Source: Strongylocentrotus droebachiensis
Lineage: Eukaryota; Echinodermata; Echinoidea; Camarodonta; Strongylocentrotidae
Length of the DNA stretch: 64,000 nucleotides
Direction of reading: 5' to 3'
Assembly: GCA_035222895.1 (NCBI GenBank)
Contig: JAVYIG010007908.1
Span: 31,503-95,502 of the forward strand
Position numbers and translations under genes: made by a program. Shown here piece by piece: positions 27,601 to 40,700 of the stretch (position 1 is its first letter; every line of letters begins with the position of its first letter). The notes beneath the pieces were generated by a model. That model searched no databases. It was not told the origin of the DNA and saw only the letters and a program-made list of their open reading frames with translations.

Positions 27601-30600
27601 TCAAACACGTTCTAACTGTGATTTAAAACTCATCATCGACTTTCCACAAAATTCATGAATACTAATGATTTGATGGAAGCAAATGAATAATGATTGGGTC
27701 CTTCTTGTGATGCTGCATGTATTTTCTTGAAAAGAAGAACGACAGACATATCAGACATTTCATGCCTGTTTAATCATCACACTCCAGATTGCAATTAAAC
27801 AAAAAAATTATAGATAGCCATCAAAATATTTGTTTGACATCACACTTTTTCCAATATTTTCTTTTTGTGATTATGTTATCATTACAAAGACAGTATGAAA
27901 AGCTGCGTTTGGCTTCTCAATCATTTTTATTTTTATGTTTTCACTCTCCACAGAAACAGAGTTTAGACGGCCATTCTACAGGCAGTCGCAGTACAAGGTC
28001 TAGTTTGACAATGACAGAAAATGAGATGGACCATGATATGTCATTACATAATCATGAAGATCAACAAGGTAGGTGCAATATATCTTTGATGATGAAGATG
28101 GCTTCTTGTAGTATAATCCTCACTATTTAGACTCGCATTCAAGTCCTGTTTAGTGTCTTGTTTTATCTTAACGGTTGAACATTTAAAACCAGACTGTCTG
28201 GTATGTCAGCATCCAAATTGTTTTTAGGTTTCTGTACAAAAAAAAAGATTTAAAGCAATTATATTACTTTTCTACTTGGAGTGCTTGCATTGAAATTTTG
28301 ATGTAATCACAAATCCTTGCAACATCACACATTTTAACTGTAAATCTGACCCTATTTAGTTTGTGTCTCTTTGTAATCACTATGAAATTTCTGAATCTAG
28401 AGTCATTTCTCTCATTTCTTACCCCCTCTAGGTGCAATAAGACTGGACCGTTTATCCAGCATGCCAGGCTACCCTCCCATTGGCCTCTCCACCTACCCCC
28501 ACCTACACAATGGAGCATTCCAAGGCATACCAACCAATCAGATGCGAGGAGCCAGTCTTCCAACCAATGGGGTGCCTTACCCTCCCCATGGTATTGTTTA
28601 TCATCAGTTGCAACCCACCATTGAGGATGAAGAAGAAACTACCTTCATGGGTTCATTACCACAATCATATAGTTCTGGAACTGGCATTTATAGCTCAATA
28701 AAAGGTACTTTTCTTCAGCCATTACCCTTCTAAATACAATGGAAAATTTTAAATTGTAAAGATTTTTTTTTTTTAAAGTGACATATGGTTTTGGAAAACA
28801 CCACAGATCGGGTTTCAACATTTCTTGGTGCATCTAGTTGGCTTAAAACCACATAGATGCTCATTTCTTCTGTTAGGTTTGATTTTGTATGCTTTTTTTT
28901 TTTTTTAACAAACAAGTCTGAAAGTACATCAGGGCCACAAAAAGGTCTGTCAGATGAAGAAAATTAGTCAAACAATGTGCAAACAACAATACATTTCAAA
29001 TATAGGATAGAAAAATATTCTTCTATCATGTAGCCTATATAAGCAAAAATTGTAAAATTAAAAAATCATTACAAATAAATTGTTGTCTGTCCAGACATGT
29101 GATCACTTCATGCAAGATGACCCAAATTATGCCAATTTTTATTAATTCATTCTCCAGAAAATCAGTACAACTCGATAGGGGACCCCAACTCTCTGCGGCA
29201 CTCCATGTCCAACACCGCCTGCCAGACGTTACCCGGAACCAGTGGGATGTACCTGCAGCCCCGAACCGGTAACATCATCCATGCTGTACCCCTGATGACT
29301 ACCTGTGATCTTCAGACGTTACATACAACCAGCAGCCTGGCCACCAACAGTGGTACCCTCAATGAACTCAACAATGCCAGGCATAGGCAGGAGAGGTAAG
29401 ATGGTGGGCGGTGGTGGTGGTGATGGTGGGTGGTGGTGGTGGTGATGATGGTATTGGTTATGAAGGTGATAGTGTTCATTGGTGAGGTTAAGGATGATGG
29501 TATTGGATATGAAGGTGAGTGTTCATTATAGTTATTGGTAACAATACTAATTAAGATGATGATGATAAGGAAGAGATTCATAATGATGTTGATAATGATG
29601 AGGATGAGATGATGAAGAGAGGAGGAAATGTATGGTGATGTTGATAATGATGAGGATGGGATGATAAGGAGGATGTTGGTAGCCATCGTAGTTCTGGGGA
29701 AGGTGACATTTGGTGAGTAATTGCTGTTGTCTAGTGATGATGATGATGTAAAAGATGAGGAGAATATACTTATGCTCCGTTTTCAAGATGTGAAGTCACA
29801 TACAGAAGGGTAATACAAACATTTATACTCCTTTCTGATATTAGATCTTATAGCAGATGAAGTGAAGGGTAATGAAATAACAGGAAAGAAGAAACTTATT
29901 GTACCTCTCTTTCTCTTCCCTATTTTCCTGCAGGTTATTTGAATACCCTCTTAGCATGGGTACAGGAGTCCCCATGCCTGTATACCCAGGTATGAACAAC
30001 GGTAAAGGGACCAACGATGCCTCTGAGATGAAATATCCAACGATGAAGGACAAGTACGGCTGTAAAAAGGACAACATGTCGTGGCGCTGTTTAGCCGTCA
30101 TTCTTGTCTTACTCACCATAGCCCTTCTTGCTCTTGTCGCATACTTTGCAGGTGCGTGGAGTTATTGTTCTTCTCATTTACTGTTGGTGATCGCTAAGAT
30201 GATTTAAGATGATTTCCACTTTTGTTCCTGTTAAAACTAGTATTGTAAACACAGAAATATGAGTTTTGAGATATATCTATCACTCTGCACAAGTGCAAAT
30301 GCTAATATATTACTTGTAACCCTCTTGTTTAAGTTCTTTTGTATATTTAATGATGTGGTTGGTTCAAAGACCATGTACTTGTACATTTATATTTGTATCA
30401 ACAAAAGCTATTGGAGCCCAATTACCTTTGAATCTGACAAAATTCTGTTACAGAATGACAGATACAACATTTACATTCACATACATTATATACATTTATG
30501 TTCCAGTGTACTTATGAATATATCCTATATATATATATATATATATATATATGTTCTGTATTCCAATATAGTCTTCCTGAATCATCTTCAAATATAATCT

Positions 30601-33600
30601 TTGATGTTTTTCTTAACCCTTCACCCCTGTGACCTTTGTACCCCAGTGACCCTGAGTAGACCTCTAACTGGCATGCCCAACACAGTCAATGTTGATACCT
30701 GGCCAACGTCCTCTGGTAACCTTGGTAACGAGGATAGAACAACAAGAAGACCAAAGAGGCCTCAACCTCCATCCAATGAAATAGGTAAATGATTGTGCAT
30801 TTGTGGAGTGATGTGATGTCGAGTCTGATGTTAAATGTACATATTTAGATATCTCAATGAATATTTCTTTGTGAAATGTATCTTTGATTATGCAGTTGTA
30901 AATCATTTGACCTTGATTGATTACTGTATAAGCTTTTATTTTGACTTGCAGACATTTTGCAGATGGCAAGGGCACAGATATTTTTGTGAGTTGTTGGTTT
31001 TGTGAAACTAAATCCAGGATTTTAAAAATGCAAAATGCTAGCTCATTTTTGCAAGGTGTCTAATTTATGACCGAGTTCATCCAAGAGTTGCATGTAATGC
31101 ACAAAAGTAATTATCTTACAATATTCTTAACCAGTTAATCATTCAATAGAGCTGTGTGTAAAGATGAAGAATTCAGAATTATATTGATTGAGGAAAAAGT
31201 AATATTCATTTACCGGTATGTTTCATTCCTGCACAGAATTAACAACGACATTGACCACAACCACAACACTCGTCCACAGTCCTGCCGTACCTTACATGTT
31301 CGGCTCGGCGGCACGGAAGGAAATACCACCAGGTCACTTCTGGACCCTCTTCAGTCCTGTTGACTCCTCCACCTTCATCCAGTTCAACCTGACCCTATCA
31401 AGACGGAATGGATTCGTCATGTACGGCCAGCAGGCGAGGGCGCCATCACACAGCTTCTACGACTTCATGCAGGTGCACGTCGGCACGGGCAGACGAGGAA
31501 AGCGCAGTGTCGACGCAACGCTAGATGAAGAATTGCCTGAACTGACTTACCACGATGTGCTTAGGCTTGGTGGATTGAAGTATGAAGAGAGCAAGGCAGA
31601 GTCGAGGTCAAGGGTCAAGAGGTCAAATAGTCACCTGATGCATACCTGGTCATTCATGGAGGAGTTGAATGCTGGAGAATGGTATATTGCTGTATTCAAT
31701 GATGGACCCTATGCAGAGGAAGTCAACCTTGTTACCAGACATAAAAGTAAGAAGCCTTATCTTACAAAATTACATCCAGAAATTGTTTCTGTCATGAATG
31801 AAGATTGTTCAAAGTGATTTTAGAATAAATTTGTAAAAATATATAGTATTACATTTCTTTACATCCAGTAAACAAAAATTCTTGTAAGGAAAGTCTTTTA
31901 GTTGCATTTTTTCCATCTTTGAATTTTTCTTGTCACTGTCCCTCTCTATTGCAGTAATTCCACATCTCACCCGGATACCAGCCGATGTCACTGTCAAAAG
32001 AAAGTACACCATCAATAAATGGAACTACATATTCATGCTTTACTTATTGATATCCAAAGATTGGAAAATGTAATTTAAACGTGACAATGACCCAACATAA
32101 GTGTGTTAACTCTTCCAATTTTCTGTTTATTTAAGGTGGTTGGAGTTGCCCTGGAGACTGTAGCGGCCATGGTGAATGCCTGAGAGGGCAGTGTTTATGT
32201 CAGGAGCAGTATACAGGCGATGATTGCTCACAAGGTAATTTCCCAGCATCTTTTTATCCACAGTTAAAATTAATGGAATTGTGTATAGCTCCACTGCGAA
32301 TCATTGTCATACCAGTTAGCTATTGAGATTTGGATTACGCTCTTAATTGTGCTACAAAACATAAAAGAGTTGGTTCATTAAATGTGTTTAGGACTTGCGA
32401 TTTTGGTGGAAAATGTTGTTATTCAGTTATTTTGTCAGTCCTGTTTGTATCCTTATTTTCTTTATGGTCATTTTGAATGATTTTGTTGCTAGGAAATAAA
32501 ATCAATAAATCTGTATAACAATTTCTTGCTAATGGGTTTATGTTTGAAGAAGAAGTAGTGTAGGTAATTTCTTTTTTAAGAAGTTTAAAACTATGAATTT
32601 ATACATTGTTACCCCCAGGTGTATGTCCCGTGCTGTGTTCCGGCCGTGGTCAGTACGTGCACGGGTTCTGTGAGTGCGTGGGAGGCTGGAAGGGACCTGA
32701 ATGTAGCATCCCATGGGATCAGTGCCTGGTAGCTGACTGCAGTCGTCATGGGGTCTGCCTGGAAGGGGAGTGTGTCTGCAGCAGAGGATTCACAGGAGAG
32801 GCATGTCAACAAGGTGAGGTCAAAGGTCAAAGATCAACAAATTTGGATACATAGCAATGAAATATTGCCTTCCTTAAAAGTAATGTACATCCCAAAACTA
32901 ATGTGTACAAGAAACTTTCTTGAGCTAGACTAATCAAAGTGTCATATTTCAGACCTAACTAAACTATTTTCTATTAACGAATAAAAGAATTGTGCACGTC
33001 TGAAAGTTTCTGCACTTTCATCAGGAGAAAGTGCTACATTAAACTATTTTATGGATACCCCTACGATTGAAGAAATTTTCAACATGGAACTTTAATAAGT
33101 TATAATTAGTCTTATACAGGCTTTTTTCTTTCGAATTTACTTTATTCTTTATTTATCAAGACCTGATACATTGTTAGTTTAACATTTCTGTTTCCTTCCA
33201 TCCCTCAGAGGTGCTAGTAGATGACACCCTCCATTGCAGTAATGACACGGACTGCTTCCCCAATGCTCAATGCTTATCTGGAATGTGCCATTGTTTGGAG
33301 GGGTGGACAGGCTCAACCTGTGAGGAGGAGGAGTGTATCCTACCCTGCTCACCTCATGGAGAGTGTGTGGATAATGCATGCAACTGTGAAGTAGGCTGGA
33401 ATGGCAAGCTTTGTGGACTTGGTAAGATATATACCCTTATTTTAACCCAATGAATTCAAAATTCTCTCATCCCCATAGGCTTAATACAGGAACCACCTGT
33501 TGGGTGGGCAGTGGGTTAAAAACAAAGGTATTAATATTTTGTAGTAAGACAAGCTGTATAAACTGTCTCTCAGATGGGCAATATCTAGCTGGAATCATAG

Positions 33601-36600
33601 ACAAATCCAGTTGATTAAATTTTACATGAAGATTATCACTCGACCATCTATATTATGAAACTTGATCTAGTAAAATACTTTTTGTTACCGTAATCATTAC
33701 AAGAAATAGAATTAAGGAAGACTAATGATTTTTTTTTTTTGGGGGGGGGGGAGTTCTTTTGTTACACATTATAGGGTAGAGGACTGAACTTGATCAAAGA
33801 ATTCATTGATTAACTACTATTCTCGCATTCTGAAGACTGAATTATTATGGTTACAGATTGCAAAAGAAATAATTTGATCAGGATTTCATGTTTTCATGTT
33901 ATTAAGATGTTTTGATCATCATTATGTGTTTTTTTCTTTTCTTCAGAGGGATGTCCGTTTGGATGCAGTGGTCATGGTGCATGTGAGATAATCAATTCTA
34001 CCTGGAGCTGTGTATGTGAGGGGCTCTACCATGGACCTGGATGCAGCATCGGCACGGAAACAGACTGCACGGATGAAGTGGATAATGATGGAGGTAAGAC
34101 AATCAAACTCTTCTTTTTTTTAATTTATGAAAAATAATTAATGATTACAGTGGTAAGTGGTGGTTGATATGAATGATGATGATGATAACAATGATGATGT
34201 GATGATGATGAGATGAAATAATGGTTAAGAAGATGATGATGTTGGTGTTGATCACGTTATGATGGTGATGATGTCGATGTCAGAGATGGAAACATTGCAG
34301 ACAGCGATGAAGTTGACATTAAAGATATTGACAGAAATGATAGTAACCACAATATTACTTTAGACGTGATATTTATGATCACGTTTTAAACCTGTCGGCT
34401 ATCATAGTAATTAAATGAATGGTATTTATATCATAATATGGGGTGTACTTGGAGAATATTCATCTGTGTTCAGGCCTTAAATTTCAACATTTTTAGGGCA
34501 AGGCCACTTTTCTGTAGGGCACATTCCTATATTACAGCACCAATGGGAAGAATTGGAAAGGGCACAACAAATCTCCAAGGCCATTGAGAGGGGCATTGAG
34601 GCCAATCAAAGGGGCATCCAAGGCCTGGCCTTGGATGGCCTTGGATTAATTTAAGCCCTGTGTGTTATAACTCTGATCCCCACTTCTGTTCCATTTCAGA
34701 TTCCCTGATTGACTGTGAAGATCCCGACTGCTGCCTCAGTGCATCCATCTGCATTGGTGATGCCCTCTGTGAAGCGCCCCCAAACCCCATAGAGGTCATC
34801 CGCTCGTCCAATCAGTTTTCAGCCTTCACTCCATCCATCCTCTTCTACGATCGGGTCAAGTTTCTCATCGAGCCAAACAGCATCCATCGCAGTCCACCCC
34901 AGATCTTGTTTAGTAATGACAGGTAAGAATTGGTAACAAAATACAAAGAGAATTGGTTGACCCAAGAGTAGAAAAGTCTTTCCCTTCTCTTTATTCAGAG
35001 GGGGGGGGGGGGGGGGGAACAACTTTACTTCTGATTTGGACACAGGAGTTGATAGCTTAAAGATAACTCTGGTCCAAAATTAACCAGCTTATTTTCTTGA
35101 AAGTGGTATTAATTTCAAATGTCTGACTCATTAATTCATGTATTTGAGATTTATGGGTGAGTGCATGTTACAAATCTAAAATTCTCATCTGAGGTTCTCA
35201 GTCATACAAAGTAATATTATAGCTTGTAGTTTACTAATAATATTTATTCATTTCGATGGCCTTCAATGTTAATATGAAAAATATAGTATTGCTTAGCAAT
35301 AATGCTTTTATCGTAATGTTAGTAACACATATATATTTTGATGTATTGTTTGCTTTTATGCAGTGTGGTCTCTGTGGTGAGAGGTAAAGTCCTGTCACAC
35401 AAGGGGTCACCAGTCGTGGGGGTCAGAGTTCAAGTGGACAACCGACCTTTCATGGGATTCACCTACACCAGAGAAGATGGAATGTAAGTATGCCTCTGAG
35501 ATTATCCATTGTATAATGTCTATTCTTAGTTCATGCATTTGCAAGAATGATTTATAAATGTTGAATTGTATCATAGAGATTGCAAATGTGGCATTGAAGA
35601 TTTACTTTTCTCTTTTCAGGAGGGAATTTTTGTCAGCTAATTGAACAGAATATATAAACTAAACCGGAATAATGCTGAGAGTTAGATAAGATAGTTACAT
35701 AATCTCTTTGTAGTAAATTAATAAGACAATTTTGATAATTTTCTGTCATTCGGCATTCAGCATTTGCTCTGATAACCTTACGATTAACAACGGTGGAATG
35801 TGTAACAATGCAGCATGATGGATTGATGATATTGCAATTGTCTTCTCCTTATAATCCTAGGTTTGACATGATGGTGGTAGGAGGTGGCTCCATCTCGCTC
35901 TCCTTCGCCCGTCATCCCTTCATCACGGCCCACATCCCTACCTACATCCCGTACAACGACATCGTCCTCATGGAGAACATCAACCTAGAACTCCTTCCGG
36001 GTCGTCGCAGCGTGTCCTACTCCGTCCCTGAGACGATCCACTGCGTGGGCAGTGCTTACATCAAGCCTGAGTTCTTGCTCCTACCCCAGGCAGTGATGGA
36101 TAGTTGTGGCTCACAGAGCATCCAGGGCGCAGTACTAGACCAGAGGGTAGGTAGCAGATGGGGTAGATGTTTGGGGAGTCATTGAATCCTTGAGTGTTGA
36201 GTTGTGCCATTTGTCTAGGGTCTGACAACTTTTGAAGAGGTTGCTGTGAATCAAGAAATAAAGTTAAATGTGTTCATAGCTTTTTATTTACACATTAAAG
36301 TAGTATAGTGAAGATCATAGACCAACAATTTCAAGAGTTATGAAGTGTGATCAGAAAAGGTCTAGTTGATAGCCTGTCTAGATCTACTTCTTGGTCTGTT
36401 CAAATTCAAAGACTTAAGAACGAATTGTTTGTCCATCCCCATGTTTAGGTTAAAGATCATCTCAACAATGTCTCATTCCTGTTCATAGAACTATGCTTAT
36501 GCCAAGATATGTTTTTGGTAATGATAAAAGAAATGGTTACTGATGATCTTGTATTTTGATGACCTGCAGGCAATGCATGAGCAAATAGAAATCCCTGGAA

Positions 36601-37711
36601 CCAGAGCTACCCTGGACTACTACAGCCAGCAAGCAGCGGTCAACAGCCTCCCGTCCTCCTTCAGTGCCCGACTGACCGGTCACTTCATCCCACGTAACCT
36701 CAAGCTTGTCCATGCAGTGGTCTCTCTGGCTGGACGACGGTTCCACAATGTCCTGGAGCCAGAGCCACTCCTCAACTATACCTTTAGCTGGGACAAACTC
36801 AATGCCTATGGGCAGCCCGTGTATGGGGATGAGGAAGCAGTGGGTAAGGATTCTTTATGTCTTTTGTGCCAAGCTGAACAATCCGTATGCATCATCAATC
36901 TTTTGTTTAAAGGGGGTAGTTGAGGTTCATTTGTTAAAGAAGTTTTCCTTTGAATATAAATCTGACCAGGAAATAAAAATTGAGAGAAGCCTAAGGGGCC
37001 CTTAACAATATTCTTAGATTGATATCTGTGTGAACAAATTTCTCATTTACAAAATTTGATTATGGGAGGCGTGATAGCCTTGAACAATTCTGTGAGCTCT
37101 TAAGGTAATGCTGTTGTTCCTTCACATTGCATTTAATACATTCTGATCATGGGTGAATCATCACGATTATTATGAAACAAATTAATATAATCAAGAATGA
37201 ATACATGTACCTAGTTCACTATCGGTTGTTTACCCCTGTGCCTTGATCTACGTTGTCATTTCAGTTGCCATTGGTTATGAGTACCACACCTGCACAGAGA
37301 TCATTTGGTCCAGACAGTCTACCACTCTGCCTGGATACGACTGGAGCACAACCTCACTGGCTGGTTGGAATCTACCTATGCATCATACATACAATCCCCA
37401 GAAGGGTAGGTAGACTCTCAAAATTATAAGGAAATCTGTTAGATAGCACCAATCCTCCCATCACCTTGTGTGTCAAGTCTCTGTGTATGTATGCATCAAG
37501 TCTCTATTCATAATACAGTCAAACCTGTCTATAACGACCGCCCAAGGGAAACACAAAAAGTGGCCTTTGTAGACAGGTGGTCTTTGTAGACAGGTTCCTT
37601 TAGTACATGATTCAATGAGAACCCATTTTCAGGAGAAACAACAAATATGGTCTTTGTAAACAGGTGGTCTTTGTAGACAGGTGGTCACTAGAGCAGGTTT
37701 GACTGTATAAA

Positions 37712-37768
<57 letters not shown>

Positions 37769-40700
37769 TCATCCAGCCATCCTTCAGCTTGGAGACGGTT
37801 GCCAGGTGAAGTACTCCCAGCACCGTCCCATCATCCAAACCATCGTTGGTAACGGTCGCCCTCGAAATGCAGACTGTAACCAGTGTGAGGGCAAGGCTAA
37901 GGGTACCCGGATACTGGCCCCAATGGCTGTGGCTAGTAGCCCCGACGGCGGATACTATGTCGGAGATGGAGATTTCATAAGACGAGTCGGACCAGAAGGA
38001 AACATCACTAATGTCCTTCATCTTGGGTTAGTATTAATTAATGGAGTTGATATGGCACTTCCTGTCAGCTTTTTATGGTAGCATGTTTGTGTCTAATCTT
38101 CGAAAGAAATTATTCAATTAAATTTCAATTAAAAGAAACAAACTAAAGCAAGTAGAGATCATGACAAATATTTAAAATGAATTTACTGTACAAAAAGTCC
38201 CTTGTAATATCAAAATAATAATTTTAAAGATCTCCCCTGTAAATCCCATAGTTCAGAGAGCTCAACTCTTGTATATCGTGCAATGTACCCATGATACCTC
38301 TTTCTTACAAGATGTATCTTTAAATATATTGTAAAAAGTAGATATGTCGTCTATTTTTCAACCTTTGTGGATTAACATGAACAACATACAGAACATTCAT
38401 ACCTTTCTTTGATTTAATTTTACAGATACATGCCAACGTACAAGTACTACATAGCGGTGAGTCCTCTAGATGGCAAGGTCTACCTCTCAGACTCTCAGAT
38501 GAGACAAGTCTTGAGGCTCAGAGACCACAAAGATGTCCAAGATATCAACAACAATGTGGTAGTGGTTGCTGGTACGGGTGAGGCGTGTCCACCCGTTGAT
38601 GGTAGGGAGTGTGGCAACAATGGAGATGCAACCCAGGCCAGGCTGATTGCACCAAAAGGTAGGTGTTTGAATTGACCATCCAACACAGAACAGAGTACAT
38701 GGGTAGTCTTAAGAATGCTTCTAACCTTTGCTACAATTTCTTTTTTACTCTGCTTTTAAAGACATTTTTTTTAATTGTCCATATTGTCAAAATCATCGGA
38801 ACATCTGTAAGTTACCAGGTGCAAATAGTCATTTTGAAACTGCAAGACTGTTGGTATATATAATTACGTCTTTGCTTTAGTGTATGGATATAGTTCTTCC
38901 TGCAATTTTACATAGGGCAGTGATTATACTGCCAATATAGAGATTTTGTGGTGTGATATATAGTGAACATTCATGTAGTTGTCAGCAGCTATCTTGACAA
39001 AATCATATGACTTTCGGTGATAATAATCTCTCTCCTTCTTAATTTTCCTCAATCAGGCATAGCAGTTGGCAAGGACGGCACGGTGTACTTTGTGGATGGT
39101 ACTGTCATTCGTAAGATCACCACCGATGGTACCATACATGCCTTCCTAGGTACCCCTGGTATCCAGGGACCTCTCAGACTACCACAATGCAGAGGTACCA
39201 TGGCTTTCAGTCAGGTAAGTACACAGGATATGGACATGCTTACGGGAAGGGCATCATTAGAAAGGGAAATATAATATTTTAGATGACCATAAATTCTTCT
39301 AAGATACCTCAGATCTTCATGTATTATCATTTTGGCAAGCAGTAAAAGTAGTGAAAGTCCATTCAATTTTGGCATAATCTTATGAAAGTCTAGAAATTGT
39401 TGTAAAGATTTGAAGCTTATTGACAATTCAACAATCTCTATTTTTGTAAATTACAACAAGTATCAATTATTAGTATTTCTCATTCTCCCTCAGGTCAAAC
39501 TTCAGTTTCCAACTGAGCTAGCTGTCAACCCTCTGGATGACTCTGTCTACGTTGCTGATGATGACATCATCATCCGTCTGGGCCAGGACAAGAGGGCATC
39601 GGTCCTTGCAGGAGTTCCTTACAACTGTCCCTTGGCATACTCCATCGACCTAGGCGAGTCGGACGGCAGTGCACCAGATGATAACATCAGCACCTATGAA
39701 TACCTGAGGCCTAGACCAGCCAACGAGGTCGCTCTCATCATGCCAAGCTCTATGGCATTCTCCAGGAAGGGTGACCTCTACGTTGCAGAAGCCAACCATA
39801 GGGCAATCAACCGCATCAGCAAGATATCAACCGATGGATTCATCTCCAGGTATGCAGGGCAGGAGACTACTTGTGATTGTCTGCTGGAGGATTGTGACTG
39901 TTTTGCCGGAGATAAGTTCTATGCCATGGATGCCAGGCTACACGGACCCATCGCCCTCACAGTCATGCCCAACGACGAGTTGATTGTTGCGGATCAAGGC
40001 AATTTGCGTTTGCGGAAGATTGCGCCAAGGACTCCAAAGCATCGCCTGGGTCGCTACCATGCCTATCAGATCGCGTCGCCTGATCGGGAGGAAGTTTACT
40101 TCTTTGACATGTATGGCATTCATACTATCACCAAGAACTTGATTTCAGATCAGGTAGTTTATAACATCAGCCATTCAGGCAACCTTTTAGACTCTGTGAC
40201 AGATTCTGCAGGTGTCGTCCTAGGGGTTCATCGAAGGCTAGATGGTCAACCTTCTAATATCATCATCTCTGGGATGGGCACTCTCTTACAGATATCTATA
40301 GATTCTTTGGGGAGACTGAGTACTGTCCAGGATACCCTAAGGAATATCATCCATCAATTTGGTTACCATGGAGACACAGATCTGTTGACACTGAGATGGG
40401 AGGGGCAGAGCTTGAAGAGGATGTATGAGTAAGTTATGCCTCTACATTGTTCTTAATCTTTAAAATGGGAAGTGAGTCTGTGTAGATGATGCATTTTATT
40501 AATCCTAAATGAAATTCAGAAGATTCTTCCACAAAAAAAATATTCTTTTAGGTTCAGTGTAATGAAATTACCTGAAATATCATGATGAGTTTTAGTGAAT
40601 ATCAATGATTTGAAATATTGGAAACAGAAATAATGGTATTAGTACAATCTGTATGAAATGTAGAATTCAACTTTTAGCAATCTGCGCTGATTGAAATCCC

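Noticed and set aside
31955..32003. Possible cassette exon after teneurin exon 9 (acceptor TATTGCAG; reads [16 protein letters not shown])
   Set aside because: None of its possible donors gives a length compatible with exon 10, while exon 9 joins exon 10 directly in phase. It could only serve as a truncating terminal exon, for which there is no other support.
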